The notes under the pieces: model-generated | Database searches by the model: none | Told to the model about the DNA's origin: nothing | Seen by the model: only the letters and a program-made list of their open reading frames with translations | Assembly: GCA_964458935.1 (NCBI GenBank) | Contig: CAYWKS010000006.1 | Location: forward strand, 66,562 to 130,561 | Length of the DNA stretch: 64,000 bases | Origin: CAYWKS01 sp964458935 | GTDB taxonomy: Bacteria > Planctomycetota > Phycisphaerae > Phycisphaerales > Zrk34 | Direction: 5' to 3' | In this document: positions 26,274 through 35,562 of the stretch, one piece after another | Layout: every line of letters begins with the position of its first letter | Numbering within the stretch: position 1 is the first letter of the stretch | Program-made: the position numbers and the translations under genes

Positions 26274-29255
26274 TCAGGTCGCTCCCGACAGGCGCGTCAG
26301 GTTATCAGCAACGGTCGCGAGTTCACGCTGCTTTTCGGCCAACTCATCGCGGGTCTGCTGCACCAGGTGGGCCGGCGCCTTCTCGACGTAACCCCGATTA
26401 TTAAGCCTGGATTCGAGGGCCGCCACGTCCTTCTCGAGCTCGGCGCGGCGGGCTTCGAGCCGCTGGGCCTCGGCGTTCGCGTCGAACTGCTGGTGCATGT
26501 AGACCTCGATCCACGGCCGCACGATCACCGCCGCGTGCTCCGGCCGCTCGACCTGGGGACCGACGTCGCGGATGAGCACGTTGGCCAGCGGCTGGATGAG
26601 GTAGATGCCGCGCGGCACGACGTGCATCGCCTCCGGCGCCACGCGCACCGACAGCTCAACCTCCTGGCGCGGCGGGATGTGGTTGGCGTTGCGGACGTCG
26701 CGGATCATCCCGACGACCGTCTGCAACCGCTCGAACATCTGCTCGGACTCGGCGTCGATCAGCGACGGATCGATGCCCGGCCAGCGGGCGTGGATGCACA
26801 AGTCGCCGGCTGGCAGATCGATGCGGTCGATGCTCCGCTTCGGGTACACGCGATTAAGCTGGGCGAACAGCGTCTCGGTGATGAAGGGCATGGCCGGGTG
26901 GAGCAGCCGCAGGGCCGCGTCGAGGCAGGCGGCGAGCGTGGCGCGGTTCGCCTGGCCGGCGCGTGTCGCCGTGCCGACGGTCGGCTTGATCGTTTCGAGG
27001 TACCAGTCGCACAAGTCCCGCCAGAAGAAGTCGTAGACGAGTTGGGCGTAGGTCGCGAAGTTGTATTGCCGCAGGGCCCGGTCGACCTGATCGGCGGTGC
27101 GGGCCAGCCGCGAGCGTATCCACCGATCGGCCATGCCGTAGGTCGAGGCGTCGGCCGGCGGGGCGGTCGCGCCGATCTCCGCCGCACTCTCGAGGTGCTG
27201 CATGGCGAACCGCCCGGCGTTCCACAGCTTGTTGGCGAAGTTGCGGCCGACGTCGAACTTCGGGCTGGTGTTGCGACCGGTCTTGGCGTCCAGCTCGACC
27301 GGCATCCGCACGTCCTGCGTGTGCGTGGTCATCGACACCAGCGTGTACCGCATCGCGTCGGCGCCGTGGCTGTGGATGATGTCCAGCGGATCGACGCCGT
27401 TGCCCAGCGACTTGCTCATCTTGCGGCCTTCGCCGTCCTGGATCATCGCGTGGATGAACACGTCGCGAAACGGTAACACGCCCCGGAAGTAGCAGTTGAA
27501 CATCACCATGCGGCTGACCCACAGCGTGATGATCTCGCGCGCCGTCGACAACACGTTCGTCGGGTTCCACGTTTCCAGCTCCCGCGTCTCGTCCGGCCAG
27601 CCCAGCGTCGACAACGGCCACAACGCCGACGAAAACCAAGTGTCGAGCACGTCGGGGTCGCGCACGAAGCCCTGTGATTCGAGTTCGGCAACGAGTTGCT
27701 CATCGTCTTCACGCAAGCACACGTAGGTCATGCCATCTGCAGTGCGGCAGGCCGCTTGCGACTGGGCGGCTTCGTGCTCACCCTCTTTCGACCACACCGG
27801 GATCCGATGACCCCACCAGAGCTGGCGGCTGATGCACCAGTCGCGGATGTTTTCGTGCCAGTGTTGGAACGTGCGGGCGTAGCGGTCGGGGGTGAAGTGG
27901 AGCTGGCCGTCGATTACGGATTCCGAGTTCTGTGCTTCTGACTTCACTTCATCGCGCTGTGCCATGGCCCGCAACGCGATCTGTGCCAAGTCCTTTTCAG
28001 GAGGCAATGGCCGGTCGGGCCGTGACGAAGTCTGCACGTACCACTGATCGCTGAGGTACGGCTCGACGGCGACGTGGCTGCGGTAGCTGTGACCGACGGT
28101 GTGGCGGTAGTCGCGCACGCTTTCCAGCAGGTCGTTCTTTCGGAACCACTCGACGATCGCTTCGCGGGCCTCGTAGCGGTCCATGCCGAGAAGGTTCTCG
28201 AGAATCTCGTCATGGCCCATAGCCGGGTCGCTACGCGACCCCGGTTGCCACTCTTCCTCGGGCCAGCCGTGGTCCTTAGAGATTGAACCGTCGGGCGCCA
28301 TCACGTTGATGATCGCCAGGCCGTGCCGGAGGCCGATCTCGTAGTCGTTGGGGTCATGGGCGGGGGTGACCTTGAGGAAGCCCGAGGCATACTTCTTCAT
28401 CGGGTCGTCGGAGTCGGGGTCGGGCGGGATGACGTAATCGTCGCCGACGATGGGGATGACGCGGTTGACGATGGGCAGGCGGACCTTGCGGCCGATGTAC
28501 TTCGCCCGCTCGGGGTCGCTGGGGTTAACAGCCACGGCCGTGTCGCCGAGCATGGTCTCCGGACGCGTCGTGGCCACCGTGACGAATTCCGGGCTCGATC
28601 CCGGCGACGACGCCGATGCATCATCACCGGGCTTGACCAGCGGGTACTTCAGGTACCAGAAGTGGCCGTCGACTTCCTCCATCTCGACTTCGTCGTCGGC
28701 CAGGGCAGTCTGCGTCGCCGGGTCCCAGTTGACCAGCCGCTTGCCGCGGTAGATGAGTCCTTCCTTGAAGAGTTGGAAGAAGGCCTCGCGGACGGCGCGG
28801 GCGCGAGCCGCGTCCATCGTAAACGCCTGCCGCGACCAGTCACAGGAGCAGCCCATCTTCTTGAGCTGATTCGTGATCGTCTGCTCGTATTCGTCCTTCC
28901 AGGCCTGGATGAGCTTGACGAACTCGTCGCGCTCGAAGTCGGTGCGGCGTTTGCCCTGCTCGGCGAGCACACGCTTTTCCACAACCGTCTGCGTGGCGAT
29001 GCCGGCGTGATCGGTCCCGGGCAGCCAGACCGCGTTGTCCCCGCACATCCGTCGCCACCGGACCAGCACGTCCTGCAGGGTGTTGTTCAGCGCGTGGCCG
29101 AGGTGCAGCGCGGCGGTCACGTTCGGTGGGGGGATGACCATGCTGAACGGCCCACCCGGCGCACCGGGGTCGGCGCGAAAGGCGTCGGCGGCCTCCCACG
29201 TCTGCCAGACCTCCTGCTCCACGCTGGCCGGGTCGTATGTCTTGGATAGCGTCAT
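26274..29255 (-). CDS. valS: Valyl-tRNA synthetase
   Basis: A 993-residue class I synthetase attaching valine to tRNA-Val. The HIGH motif is seen as LHLGHAL within PPPNVTAALHLGHALNNTLQD, and KMSKS within GRKMSKSLGNG. The editing domain is represented by TRPETMLGDTAVAVNP. The anticodon-binding region and a C-terminal coiled-coil arm (EAQRLEARRAELEKDVAALESRL) complete it. Start at the ATG at 29255 (MTLSKTYDP); the open frame upstream is not conserved-looking. Essential housekeeping gene. Confidence 0.97.
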   Translation of the reverse strand: MTLSKTYDPASVEQEVWQTWEAADAFRADPGAPGGPFSMVIPPPNVTAALHLGHALNNTLQDVLVRWRRMCGDNAVWLPGTDHAGIATQTVVEKRVLAEQGKRRTDFERDEFVKLIQAWKDEYEQTITNQLKKMGCSCDWSRQAFTMDAARARAVREAFFQLFKEGLIYRGKRLVNWDPATQTALADDEVEMEEVDGHFWYLKYPLVKPGDDASASSPGSSPEFVTVATTRPETMLGDTAVAVNPSDPERAKYIGRKVRLPIVNRVIPIVGDDYVIPPDPDSDDPMKKYASGFLKVTPAHDPNDYEIGLRHGLAIINVMAPDGSISKDHGWPEEEWQPGSRSDPAMGHDEILENLLGMDRYEAREAIVEWFRKNDLLESVRDYRHTVGHSYRSHVAVEPYLSDQWYVQTSSRPDRPLPPEKDLAQIALRAMAQRDEVKSEAQNSESVIDGQLHFTPDRYARTFQHWHENIRDWCISRQLWWGHRIPVWSKEGEHEAAQSQAACRTADGMTYVCLREDDEQLVAELESQGFVRDPDVLDTWFSSALWPLSTLGWPDETRELETWNPTNVLSTAREIITLWVSRMVMFNCYFRGVLPFRDVFIHAMIQDGEGRKMSKSLGNGVDPLDIIHSHGADAMRYTLVSMTTHTQDVRMPVELDAKTGRNTSPKFDVGRNFANKLWNAGRFAMQHLESAAEIGATAPPADASTYGMADRWIRSRLARTADQVDRALRQYNFATYAQLVYDFFWRDLCDWYLETIKPTVGTATRAGQANRATLAACLDAALRLLHPAMPFITETLFAQLNRVYPKRSIDRIDLPAGDLCIHARWPGIDPSLIDAESEQMFERLQTVVGMIRDVRNANHIPPRQEVELSVRVAPEAMHVVPRGIYLIQPLANVLIRDVGPQVERPEHAAVIVRPWIEVYMHQQFDANAEAQRLEARRAELEKDVAALESRLNNRGYVEKAPAHLVQQTRDELAEKQRELATVADNLTRLSGAT

Positions 29256-29391
29256 GGCAGCAACATTCGTAGGGGTCGGTTCGGCGTGCCGGGGCGTTCC
29301 GGGCATTCCCGGGGCGTTTCCGGCTGGGCAGTTTATCGGATGATGGTGACGACCGCATGACCGCCGCGGCGGTTGCGGATACAGTGGCGGG

Positions 29392-30432
29392 ATGAGCACG
29401 AGGTCAAGCGGACGCGGGTGGGTGGTGTTCGTGGCGGCAGCGATGGTGATCGCCGCCGGGGTCGGGCTGGCCGTCGACTTGACGGGCGGCGGGCATCGAC
29501 CGGTGAGCGGCAGCGAGGCGTCGCGCCGGTGGGATGCGGCGACGCGGCAGCGCGTCGCGGCCGTTCACGACCAGGCCATGGCGCTGATCAACCGCGCCCA
29601 GTTCGCCGAGGCCCGCTCGGTGCTCGAGAAGCACCTGCAACAGATCGAGGGCGACGCCGAGGGCTACATGCTCCTGTCGCAAGCGTTGGTTGGCCAGGGC
29701 CGACTCGCGGCGGCCTACGACGCCGCCTCGCGGGCCTCGGAGTTGACCGGGTCGGGCGAGGCCCACCTCGCGGCCGGGCAGTTCGCCCAGGTTCTCGACC
29801 GGCACGACGCGGCGCTGACGCACTTCCGCCACGCGGTCGAGCGCGACCCCAACCACGTGCAGTACCGGCTCTATCTGGCGAACATGCTCACGGCGCTGCA
29901 CCGATTCGACGAAGCGGCGGAACACGCCCGACGCGTGCTCTCAGCCAATCCGCAGATCAGCCGGGCGCACTATGTCCTCGGTGAAGCCGCCATCGCCCGC
30001 GGCGAACGCGAGCAGGCGATCGAGCACCTTGACCGGGCCATTGACCGGGTCGAGCCCAACTCACGCAAGCACCTGACCTACAAGATCACGCGGGCGAAGT
30101 GGCTGCGCCGGGGCGACACGCGCGACAAGCTGCGCGCGGTCGAGACCCTGACGAGCCTGCCGCCGGCGATGCTCGCGAGCAATCGGCTGGTCACCGAGGA
30201 ACTGGCGATCACGTTCGACATGCTGGGCAAGGCCGAGCGATCGGCGTCGTTGTGGGAGCAGTGGTGCGAGAGCCATCCCGACGACGCGGCGGCCGCCGCC
30301 CAGGCCGGGCTCTATTGGCTCCGGGCCAACGACCCGCCCCGGGCCGCGCAACACCTCGACCGGGCACGCCGGCTCAAGCCCCACCATCCGCTCGTCCAGC
30401 AGTTGACCGAGCAAATCACCGCGTCGCGTTGA
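29392..30432 (+). CDS. Membrane-anchored TPR protein
   Basis: A 346-residue protein with one N-terminal membrane helix (WVVFVAAAMVIAAGVGLAVDL), then helical repeats. TPR units are recognisable from the spacing and residues of AEARSVLEKHLQQIEGDAEG, HDAALTHFRHAVERDPNHVQ, FDEAAEHARRVLSANPQISR and REQAIEHLDRAIDRVEPNSR, with more near the C-terminus. TPR arrays bind partner proteins; the partner is unknown. The ATG at 29392 is the only start giving the membrane helix. It diverges from valS and is convergent with trpF. Confidence 0.8.
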   Translation: MSTRSSGRGWVVFVAAAMVIAAGVGLAVDLTGGGHRPVSGSEASRRWDAATRQRVAAVHDQAMALINRAQFAEARSVLEKHLQQIEGDAEGYMLLSQALVGQGRLAAAYDAASRASELTGSGEAHLAAGQFAQVLDRHDAALTHFRHAVERDPNHVQYRLYLANMLTALHRFDEAAEHARRVLSANPQISRAHYVLGEAAIARGEREQAIEHLDRAIDRVEPNSRKHLTYKITRAKWLRRGDTRDKLRAVETLTSLPPAMLASNRLVTEELAITFDMLGKAERSASLWEQWCESHPDDAAAAAQAGLYWLRANDPPRAAQHLDRARRLKPHHPLVQQLTEQITASR

Positions 30433-31081
30433 CGGCCTCGCAGAACGCACGAATCCGCCCGACGTCCTTGACCCCGCGCCGCGACTCCACCCCGCTCGAC
30501 ACATCGACCATCCACGGCCGCACGGTCCCGATCGCCTCGGCGACGTTGTCGGGCGTCAGCCCGCCGGCGAGCACGATCGGCGTGCGCGGCTGCTCCCGAT
30601 CGAGCAGGTCGCGCAACCCACGCCAGTCGAAGGTGCGGCCCGTGCCCCCGCCGATCTTCCGGGGGTCCGGCGTGTCGACCAGCAGTGCCCGCGGCGGGTG
30701 GTCGTCGGGGTGGATCCGATCCCACAACGCCACGTCGCCGGCGAGCAGCTCCGGGTCGAACGCGGTCGCCCGCATGTACGGCATCGGCGCCATCCGCCCC
30801 GCCTCGTTCACCGACAACCCGCCGTGCAGTTGCAGCAGCGTCAGCCCGGCCGCGCCATAGACCTCGCGGACCGAGTCGGCCTCGGCGTCGACGAACAGTC
30901 CGACGACTTCCGCCCGGGCCTTGACCGCCTCGGCGATTGCGCGGGCTTCCTCGACGCTGACGCAGCGAGGCGAGCTCTCGACGAAGTTGACCCCGATCAT
31001 GTCCACCCCCGCCTCGACCGCCGCCGCGGCGACGTCCGGCGTCCGCACGCCACAGACCTTGATCTTCGTCCGCTCAATCAT
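30416..31081 (-). CDS. trpF: Phosphoribosylanthranilate isomerase
   Basis: A 221-residue TIM-barrel enzyme of tryptophan synthesis that converts PRA to CdRP. The N-terminal strand KIKVCGVRT contains the catalytic Cys, LLVDTPD the general-acid Asp, and IVLAGGLTPDNVAEAI with VDVSSGVE the phosphate-binding loops. The start at 31081 overlaps the rhomboid stop by eight bases. No other trp genes are in the window. The C-terminus overlaps the convergent TPR gene by 17 bases. Confidence 0.94.
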   Translation of the reverse strand: MIERTKIKVCGVRTPDVAAAAVEAGVDMIGVNFVESSPRCVSVEEARAIAEAVKARAEVVGLFVDAEADSVREVYGAAGLTLLQLHGGLSVNEAGRMAPMPYMRATAFDPELLAGDVALWDRIHPDDHPPRALLVDTPDPRKIGGGTGRTFDWRGLRDLLDREQPRTPIVLAGGLTPDNVAEAIGTVRPWMVDVSSGVESRRGVKDVGRIRAFCEAVNATR

Positions 31082-32246
31082 CGCTGGATTGTACGCCCAG
31101 TTCATGCAGCAGTTGATCGGCCATGGCGCGCTCGTCATCGTCCAGCGCGGGCCGCGCCCGGGCGAGCAGTTCGCGGGCCTGGTCCGGCTGGTCGAGGTAG
31201 CGGGTGTAGAGCAAGCCCAACAACAGTCGCACCTGCGGGACCTGGCCGTCGCCGCCGAACGACTGGAGGAACAGCTCGTAGGCCTGAGCGGCGGTGCCGT
31301 GGCGGCCCGATCGCATGGCGTGGTTGGCCAGGTCCATCTGGACGTCCCGCGACATGACCGACCGCGCCTCGTCGCGGAGCAGGCTCTCGTAGGTGTCCAG
31401 CGCCCGGTCCGAATCCCCGGCCGACAGCGCCCCCCGGATGGCCTGGCGCATCTTCATGGCGCGTTGGTCGGCTTCGGGCGGCGGACCGGCGGGACCGCCC
31501 TTGCCGGCCGTGAAGTCCCACGGCGAGCCGTGCTGCCGCGTGGCGCTGCGCATCTCGCGGCGACGCCGCCAGCGATCGACCAGCGCAACGAAGTCGTACG
31601 GCTCGCGCGGCAGGACCCGCGCCCACAGCAGAGCGAAACCCACGATGAACCCGAACAGGTTGCCCGAGAGATGCGCCAGGAACGCGACGTTGCCCATGTC
31701 CAGCCCCGCCGCACCCAGCAACTGCGACAGCAGGTCACGGCCGAAGTAGAACAGGATCACCAGGATCGCCGGGACCTCGAACGTGTAGATCACGAAGAAC
31801 CACACCACCATGATCACGCGGGTCAGGGGGAACAGCGCGAGAAACGCCCCGGCGACCGCGGCGATCGAGCCGCTGGCCCCGAGCATCCGCACGTCCTGCG
31901 TGATCGAGTAGCCCACACCCGCGGCGACGCCCCCGGCGAGATAGAACGCCAGGTACCCGATGTGCCCCAGCCGGCCTTCCACCGCGTTGCCGAACACATA
32001 CAGGAACAGCATGTTGAACAGCAGGTGCTCGAGGTTGGCGTGCAGGAACTGGTAGGTGAAGAACTGGAAGAGGTGCGGCTGCCACGGCGAGAGCATGAAC
32101 TGGTCGACGCGCGGGTCGGAGAGGTACCCCCCGTCACCGCGCATCGCCCAGATCAACGCGAAGATCAACACATTCGCGGCGATGAGCCCGATGTTCACGA
32201 CCGGGCGGTGCGGCGGGCGGTGATCGGTGCCGATGGGGAAGAACAT
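31074..32246 (-). CDS. Rhomboid intramembrane serine protease with C-terminal TPR-like domain
   Basis: A 390-residue protein. The first 210 residues hold six hydrophobic helices and rhomboid hallmarks: the FLHANLEHLLFNMLFLYVFGN helix, the catalytic Ser126 in LGASGSIAA, and the catalytic His192 in AHLSGNLFGF. The remaining 180 residues are cytosolic and helical, with TPR-like repeats (SAGDSDRALDTYESLLRDEA, GRHGTAAQAYELFLQSFGGD, YLDQPDQARELLARARPALD). Rhomboids cleave membrane-anchored substrates. The TPR tail may recruit substrates or partners. It is translationally linked to trpF. Confidence 0.9.
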   Translation of the reverse strand: MFFPIGTDHRPPHRPVVNIGLIAANVLIFALIWAMRGDGGYLSDPRVDQFMLSPWQPHLFQFFTYQFLHANLEHLLFNMLFLYVFGNAVEGRLGHIGYLAFYLAGGVAAGVGYSITQDVRMLGASGSIAAVAGAFLALFPLTRVIMVVWFFVIYTFEVPAILVILFYFGRDLLSQLLGAAGLDMGNVAFLAHLSGNLFGFIVGFALLWARVLPREPYDFVALVDRWRRRREMRSATRQHGSPWDFTAGKGGPAGPPPEADQRAMKMRQAIRGALSAGDSDRALDTYESLLRDEARSVMSRDVQMDLANHAMRSGRHGTAAQAYELFLQSFGGDGQVPQVRLLLGLLYTRYLDQPDQARELLARARPALDDDERAMADQLLHELGVQSSDD

Positions 32247-32261
32247 GGCGGGGCTGCGGGC

Positions 32262-32837
32262 TCAGCGGTTGGTGGCGGCTTGATAACAGTGATCGAACAG
32301 CAGGCGCCATTCCTGATGCTGGACGGCGACGCACAGGTCCCGGGCATCGCTGCGGCCACGCTCGACGGCTTCCACCAGGTCGACGAAGGCGTTCGGGTCC
32401 CACCGCCTTGGCGCCAGCAGGAACGCCGCGCCCTTGGGAACGTCCATTGGTCCATTCAGTTCGTGCGCCACCTCCCCGAGCGGCGGATGGATCGGGTGAT
32501 CGCCGGTGCGGCGGAGCCAGTAGCGGGCGTTGGGATAGTCGGGCTCGCGGCGGTGCATCAGCGCATGCCAGTAGCTGCCGGTCGGGCTGTCCAGGCCCTG
32601 GCTGATGCGGTGCGAGCGGTCGAGGAAGTTGTGCAGCAGCCACACGCCCGCCAGGCACGCCCGGGCCATCTGCATGTCCGTGACCGGTGCATCGGCGAAC
32701 GCGCGATCGACCGACATCGCCGCCAGCGCCTCGGCCGCGGCGTCGTTGGGCCGCCCCGGGCCCAGCGGCATGGGCTCGGCCGACTCGATCAGCTCGGCGA
32801 AGACCGGCCCGTACTCGCCCAACTCACGCAACACCAT
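32262..32837 (-). CDS. Unrecognised helical protein
   Basis: A 191-residue soluble protein starting at the ATG at 32837. It has a helical, tryptophan- and histidine-rich sequence (ARACLAGVWLLHNFLDRSH, SYWHALMHRREPDYPNARYWLRR) and no membrane segment or known motif. It ends 15 bases before the rhomboid start and is likely cotranscribed with rhomboid and trpF. Function unknown. Confidence 0.6.
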   Translation of the reverse strand: MVLRELGEYGPVFAELIESAEPMPLGPGRPNDAAAEALAAMSVDRAFADAPVTDMQMARACLAGVWLLHNFLDRSHRISQGLDSPTGSYWHALMHRREPDYPNARYWLRRTGDHPIHPPLGEVAHELNGPMDVPKGAAFLLAPRRWDPNAFVDLVEAVERGRSDARDLCVAVQHQEWRLLFDHCYQAATNR

Positions 32838-32985
32838 GACAACACTCCCGCTCGCGGCAACGCGACACGCCCAGCATACCGGCTCGACCGGGTCCGTCCC
32901 ACCCGCCGGATTGGATCCCACGCCCCGGCCCCATACCATGACCCCGTCACACGCACCTTCAAACATCAATCAGGAGACCCCGAAC

Positions 32986-33561
32986 ATGGTGCAAGTCAAC
33001 TCGACAATGATGGAACTCGGCACGCAGGCGCCCGACTTCGCCCTGCCCGACACGGACGGCCGGATCGTCAAGCGCGATGATTTCTCCGGCAAGCCCCTGC
33101 TGGTCATGTTCATCTGCAACCACTGCCCGTTCGTCAAGCACCTGGCCGACAAGCTCGCCGACTGCGTCGCCGAATGGCAGGAACACGGCGTCGGCGTCGT
33201 CGGCATCCAGAGCAACAACGTCGAGTCCCATCCCGACGACTCGCCCGAGATGATGCGGCAGGAGAAGCAGCAGCGCCGCTACACCTTCCCCTACCTCTAC
33301 GACGAGACGCAGGAGGTGGCCCACGCCTACCGCGCCGCGTGCACCCCGGACTACTTCCTCTTTGACGCCGACCACAAGCTCTACTACCGCGGCCAGTTCG
33401 ACGGGACCCGGCCCAACCAGGGCCAGCCCACCGGGGAGGACCTCGACAACGCGGTCAGGAAGCTGATCGCCGGCGAGCCGGCCCCCGACACGCAATACCC
33501 CAGCGCCGGCTGCAATATCAAGTGGAAGCCGGGCAACGAGCCGGACTACTTCGACGCATAA
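32986..33561 (+). CDS. Thioredoxin/peroxiredoxin-like protein
   Basis: A 191-residue redoxin-fold protein. APDFALPDTDGRIVKRDDFSG is the standard opening, and CNHCPFVK supplies a CxxC pair at the thioredoxin active-site position. A SNNVESHPDDSPEMM segment and CTPDYFLFDADHKLYYRG follow, with the cis-Pro. This CNHCPFV group is common in bacteria as thioredoxin-family proteins of undetermined substrate. CAGGAGA lies about seven bases before the ATG at 32986. No signal peptide. Confidence 0.85.
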   Translation: MVQVNSTMMELGTQAPDFALPDTDGRIVKRDDFSGKPLLVMFICNHCPFVKHLADKLADCVAEWQEHGVGVVGIQSNNVESHPDDSPEMMRQEKQQRRYTFPYLYDETQEVAHAYRAACTPDYFLFDADHKLYYRGQFDGTRPNQGQPTGEDLDNAVRKLIAGEPAPDTQYPSAGCNIKWKPGNEPDYFDA

Positions 33562-33693
33562 GAGCGGCGGCCAAGACGTCCAACCTGCCCAGGCCCGCAC
33601 CCGCTGCGGCGATCGATGCGATCGCTCGCTGACGCTATACATCGATGGCGGGCGTCTATACCATGAACGGTCCCCACGCGAGGCCCGCCGGTT

Positions 33694-35562
33694 TTGCCCA
33701 CACTCTCGCCCACATGCCGCTTGTTTGCGTTGGTTGCCGTGACGCTGGCGGCCGCGGCGTTGTGCGGCTGCATGAGCGCGCAGGGCTACCGCGAGAAGGC
33801 GGACGACGTGGCCGGGGAGATCATCCACGAAGGCCAGCAGGCGGCGCTCGGCGAGACCGAGCCGTTCACTATCGACACCGCCGAGCGGACGCTGCGCCGG
33901 CGGCTGCTGGAGATTCAGCAGCTCGCCGTCGCCGACGACGTCAGCCGCGGGTCCGACGCCCTCGAGCCCATCGACCACTGGCCCGACGATGACTACCTGG
34001 ACCGGGACCGGCCGCAACCACGCGAGGTCGTCGACGTGGAGCCCAACCAACCGGTGGCGCTGGGTCTGACCGACGCCTTGCAGGTCGCCGCCTTCAACAG
34101 CCGCGAGTATCAGAGCCAGAAGGAGAGCGTCTTCCAGACCGCCCTCGCCCTGGACCTGCAGCGCAACGCGTTCCGCAATACCTACGCCGGCCTGATCAAC
34201 CAGGTCTTCACCAGCGAGCTCGACGCCGACGCCGCCGATCAGACCGGGATCGTGACCAGCCCCGAGGTGGGCGTCGAGCGTCAACTGCAGAGCGGCATCT
34301 CGCTGGCCTCGCGGATCATCGTTGACCTGGCGCAGATGGTCAGGCCCGACGGCGCCTTTTCCGAGGGCCTGTTCGTCGACTTCAGCGTGACGATCCCGCT
34401 GCTGGCCGGGTCGGGCGAGCACATCGTCGCCGAGCCGCTCACCCAGGCCCAGCGGAACGTGCTATATGCGCTGTGGGATTTCGACCGGTTCAAGCGGACG
34501 TTCGCCGTGCAGGTCGCCAGCGACTACCTCAACGTGCTCCAGCAACTCGACCGCGTGGACAACGCCCGGGGCAACTACGAGCGGCTGATCGACTCGGCGC
34601 AGCGGTCGCGTGCCCTCGCGGACGCGGGGCGGCTGTCCGAGATCGAGGTCGACCAGATCAACCAGGACGTGCTCAGCGCCCGCGACCAGTGGATCGCCGC
34701 GCAGGAGTCCTACGCCCGCCAGCTCGACCAGTACAAGATCACGCTCGGGCTGCCCACCGATGCGCGGATCGAGCTCAAGCCCGCCGAACTGAGGCGTCTG
34801 GCCGAGCGCGGCCGCGAAGCCATGGGCGCCGATGAGGCGGCCGACGCCATCCTCGCCCCGCCGACCGCCGACGCCAACGACGGCCAGCCGCGCACCGCCA
34901 GCGATCGGTTCCGAGGCCGACTCGAGCTGCCCGAGACCGACGTCGTGCGGATCGCCCTGGAACGCCGCCGCGACCTGCGCGTTCGCATCGAACAGGTCGA
35001 CGACGCCAAGCGCGACGTCGTGGTCGCCGCCGACGCGTTGAGGCCCGGCCTCACGCTCCGGGGCGGCGGGTCGTTCGGGGACCGGCGGGGCGTCGGGTCG
35101 ACCGATCAGCCCCGCGCCGAGCTCCGGCCCGAGACCGGCAGCTACAACGCCTCGCTCGCGTTCGACTTCCCCTGGGAGAAGACGCCCGAACGCAACGACT
35201 ACCGCAACGCGCTGATCGCGCTCGAGGCGTCGGTTCGCGACGTGCAGGCGCTGGAGGACCAGATCAAGCTGGCCCTGCGCAACGCGCTGCGGCAACTGCG
35301 CCAGACGCGCGAGAGCTTCGCCATCCAGGCCCGCGCGGTCCAGTTGGCCGAGCGGCGCGTCGCCTCGACCAAGCTGTTCCTCCAGGCCGGCCGCGCCGAG
35401 ATCCGCGACGTGCTCGATGCCGAGGAATCCCTGCTCGACGCCCAGGACGCGCTGACCGACGCCCTGGTCAGCTACCGCGTCGCCGAGCTTGAACTGCAGC
35501 GGGACATGGGCGTATTGGAAGTGAACCAGGAAGGACTATGGCGTGAGTACGTCGCTGAGTAA
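33694..35562 (+). CDS. TolC-family outer-membrane lipoprotein
   Basis: A 622-residue outer-membrane efflux protein. The N-terminus has a signal peptide and a lipobox-like LCGC near residue 26. Two repeats of the OEP coiled coil are visible in NREYQSQKESVFQTALALDLQRNAF / VLYALWDFDRFKRTFAVQVASDYLNVLQQLDRVDNARGNYERL and, later, FDFPWEKTPERNDYRNALIALEASVRD / LRNALRQLRQTRESFAIQARAVQLAERR. The start is taken as a TTG at 33694; other in-frame codons are poor. First gene of a four-gene export operon. Confidence 0.85.
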   Translation: MPTLSPTCRLFALVAVTLAAAALCGCMSAQGYREKADDVAGEIIHEGQQAALGETEPFTIDTAERTLRRRLLEIQQLAVADDVSRGSDALEPIDHWPDDDYLDRDRPQPREVVDVEPNQPVALGLTDALQVAAFNSREYQSQKESVFQTALALDLQRNAFRNTYAGLINQVFTSELDADAADQTGIVTSPEVGVERQLQSGISLASRIIVDLAQMVRPDGAFSEGLFVDFSVTIPLLAGSGEHIVAEPLTQAQRNVLYALWDFDRFKRTFAVQVASDYLNVLQQLDRVDNARGNYERLIDSAQRSRALADAGRLSEIEVDQINQDVLSARDQWIAAQESYARQLDQYKITLGLPTDARIELKPAELRRLAERGREAMGADEAADAILAPPTADANDGQPRTASDRFRGRLELPETDVVRIALERRRDLRVRIEQVDDAKRDVVVAADALRPGLTLRGGGSFGDRRGVGSTDQPRAELRPETGSYNASLAFDFPWEKTPERNDYRNALIALEASVRDVQALEDQIKLALRNALRQLRQTRESFAIQARAVQLAERRVASTKLFLQAGRAEIRDVLDAEESLLDAQDALTDALVSYRVAELELQRDMGVLEVNQEGLWREYVAE

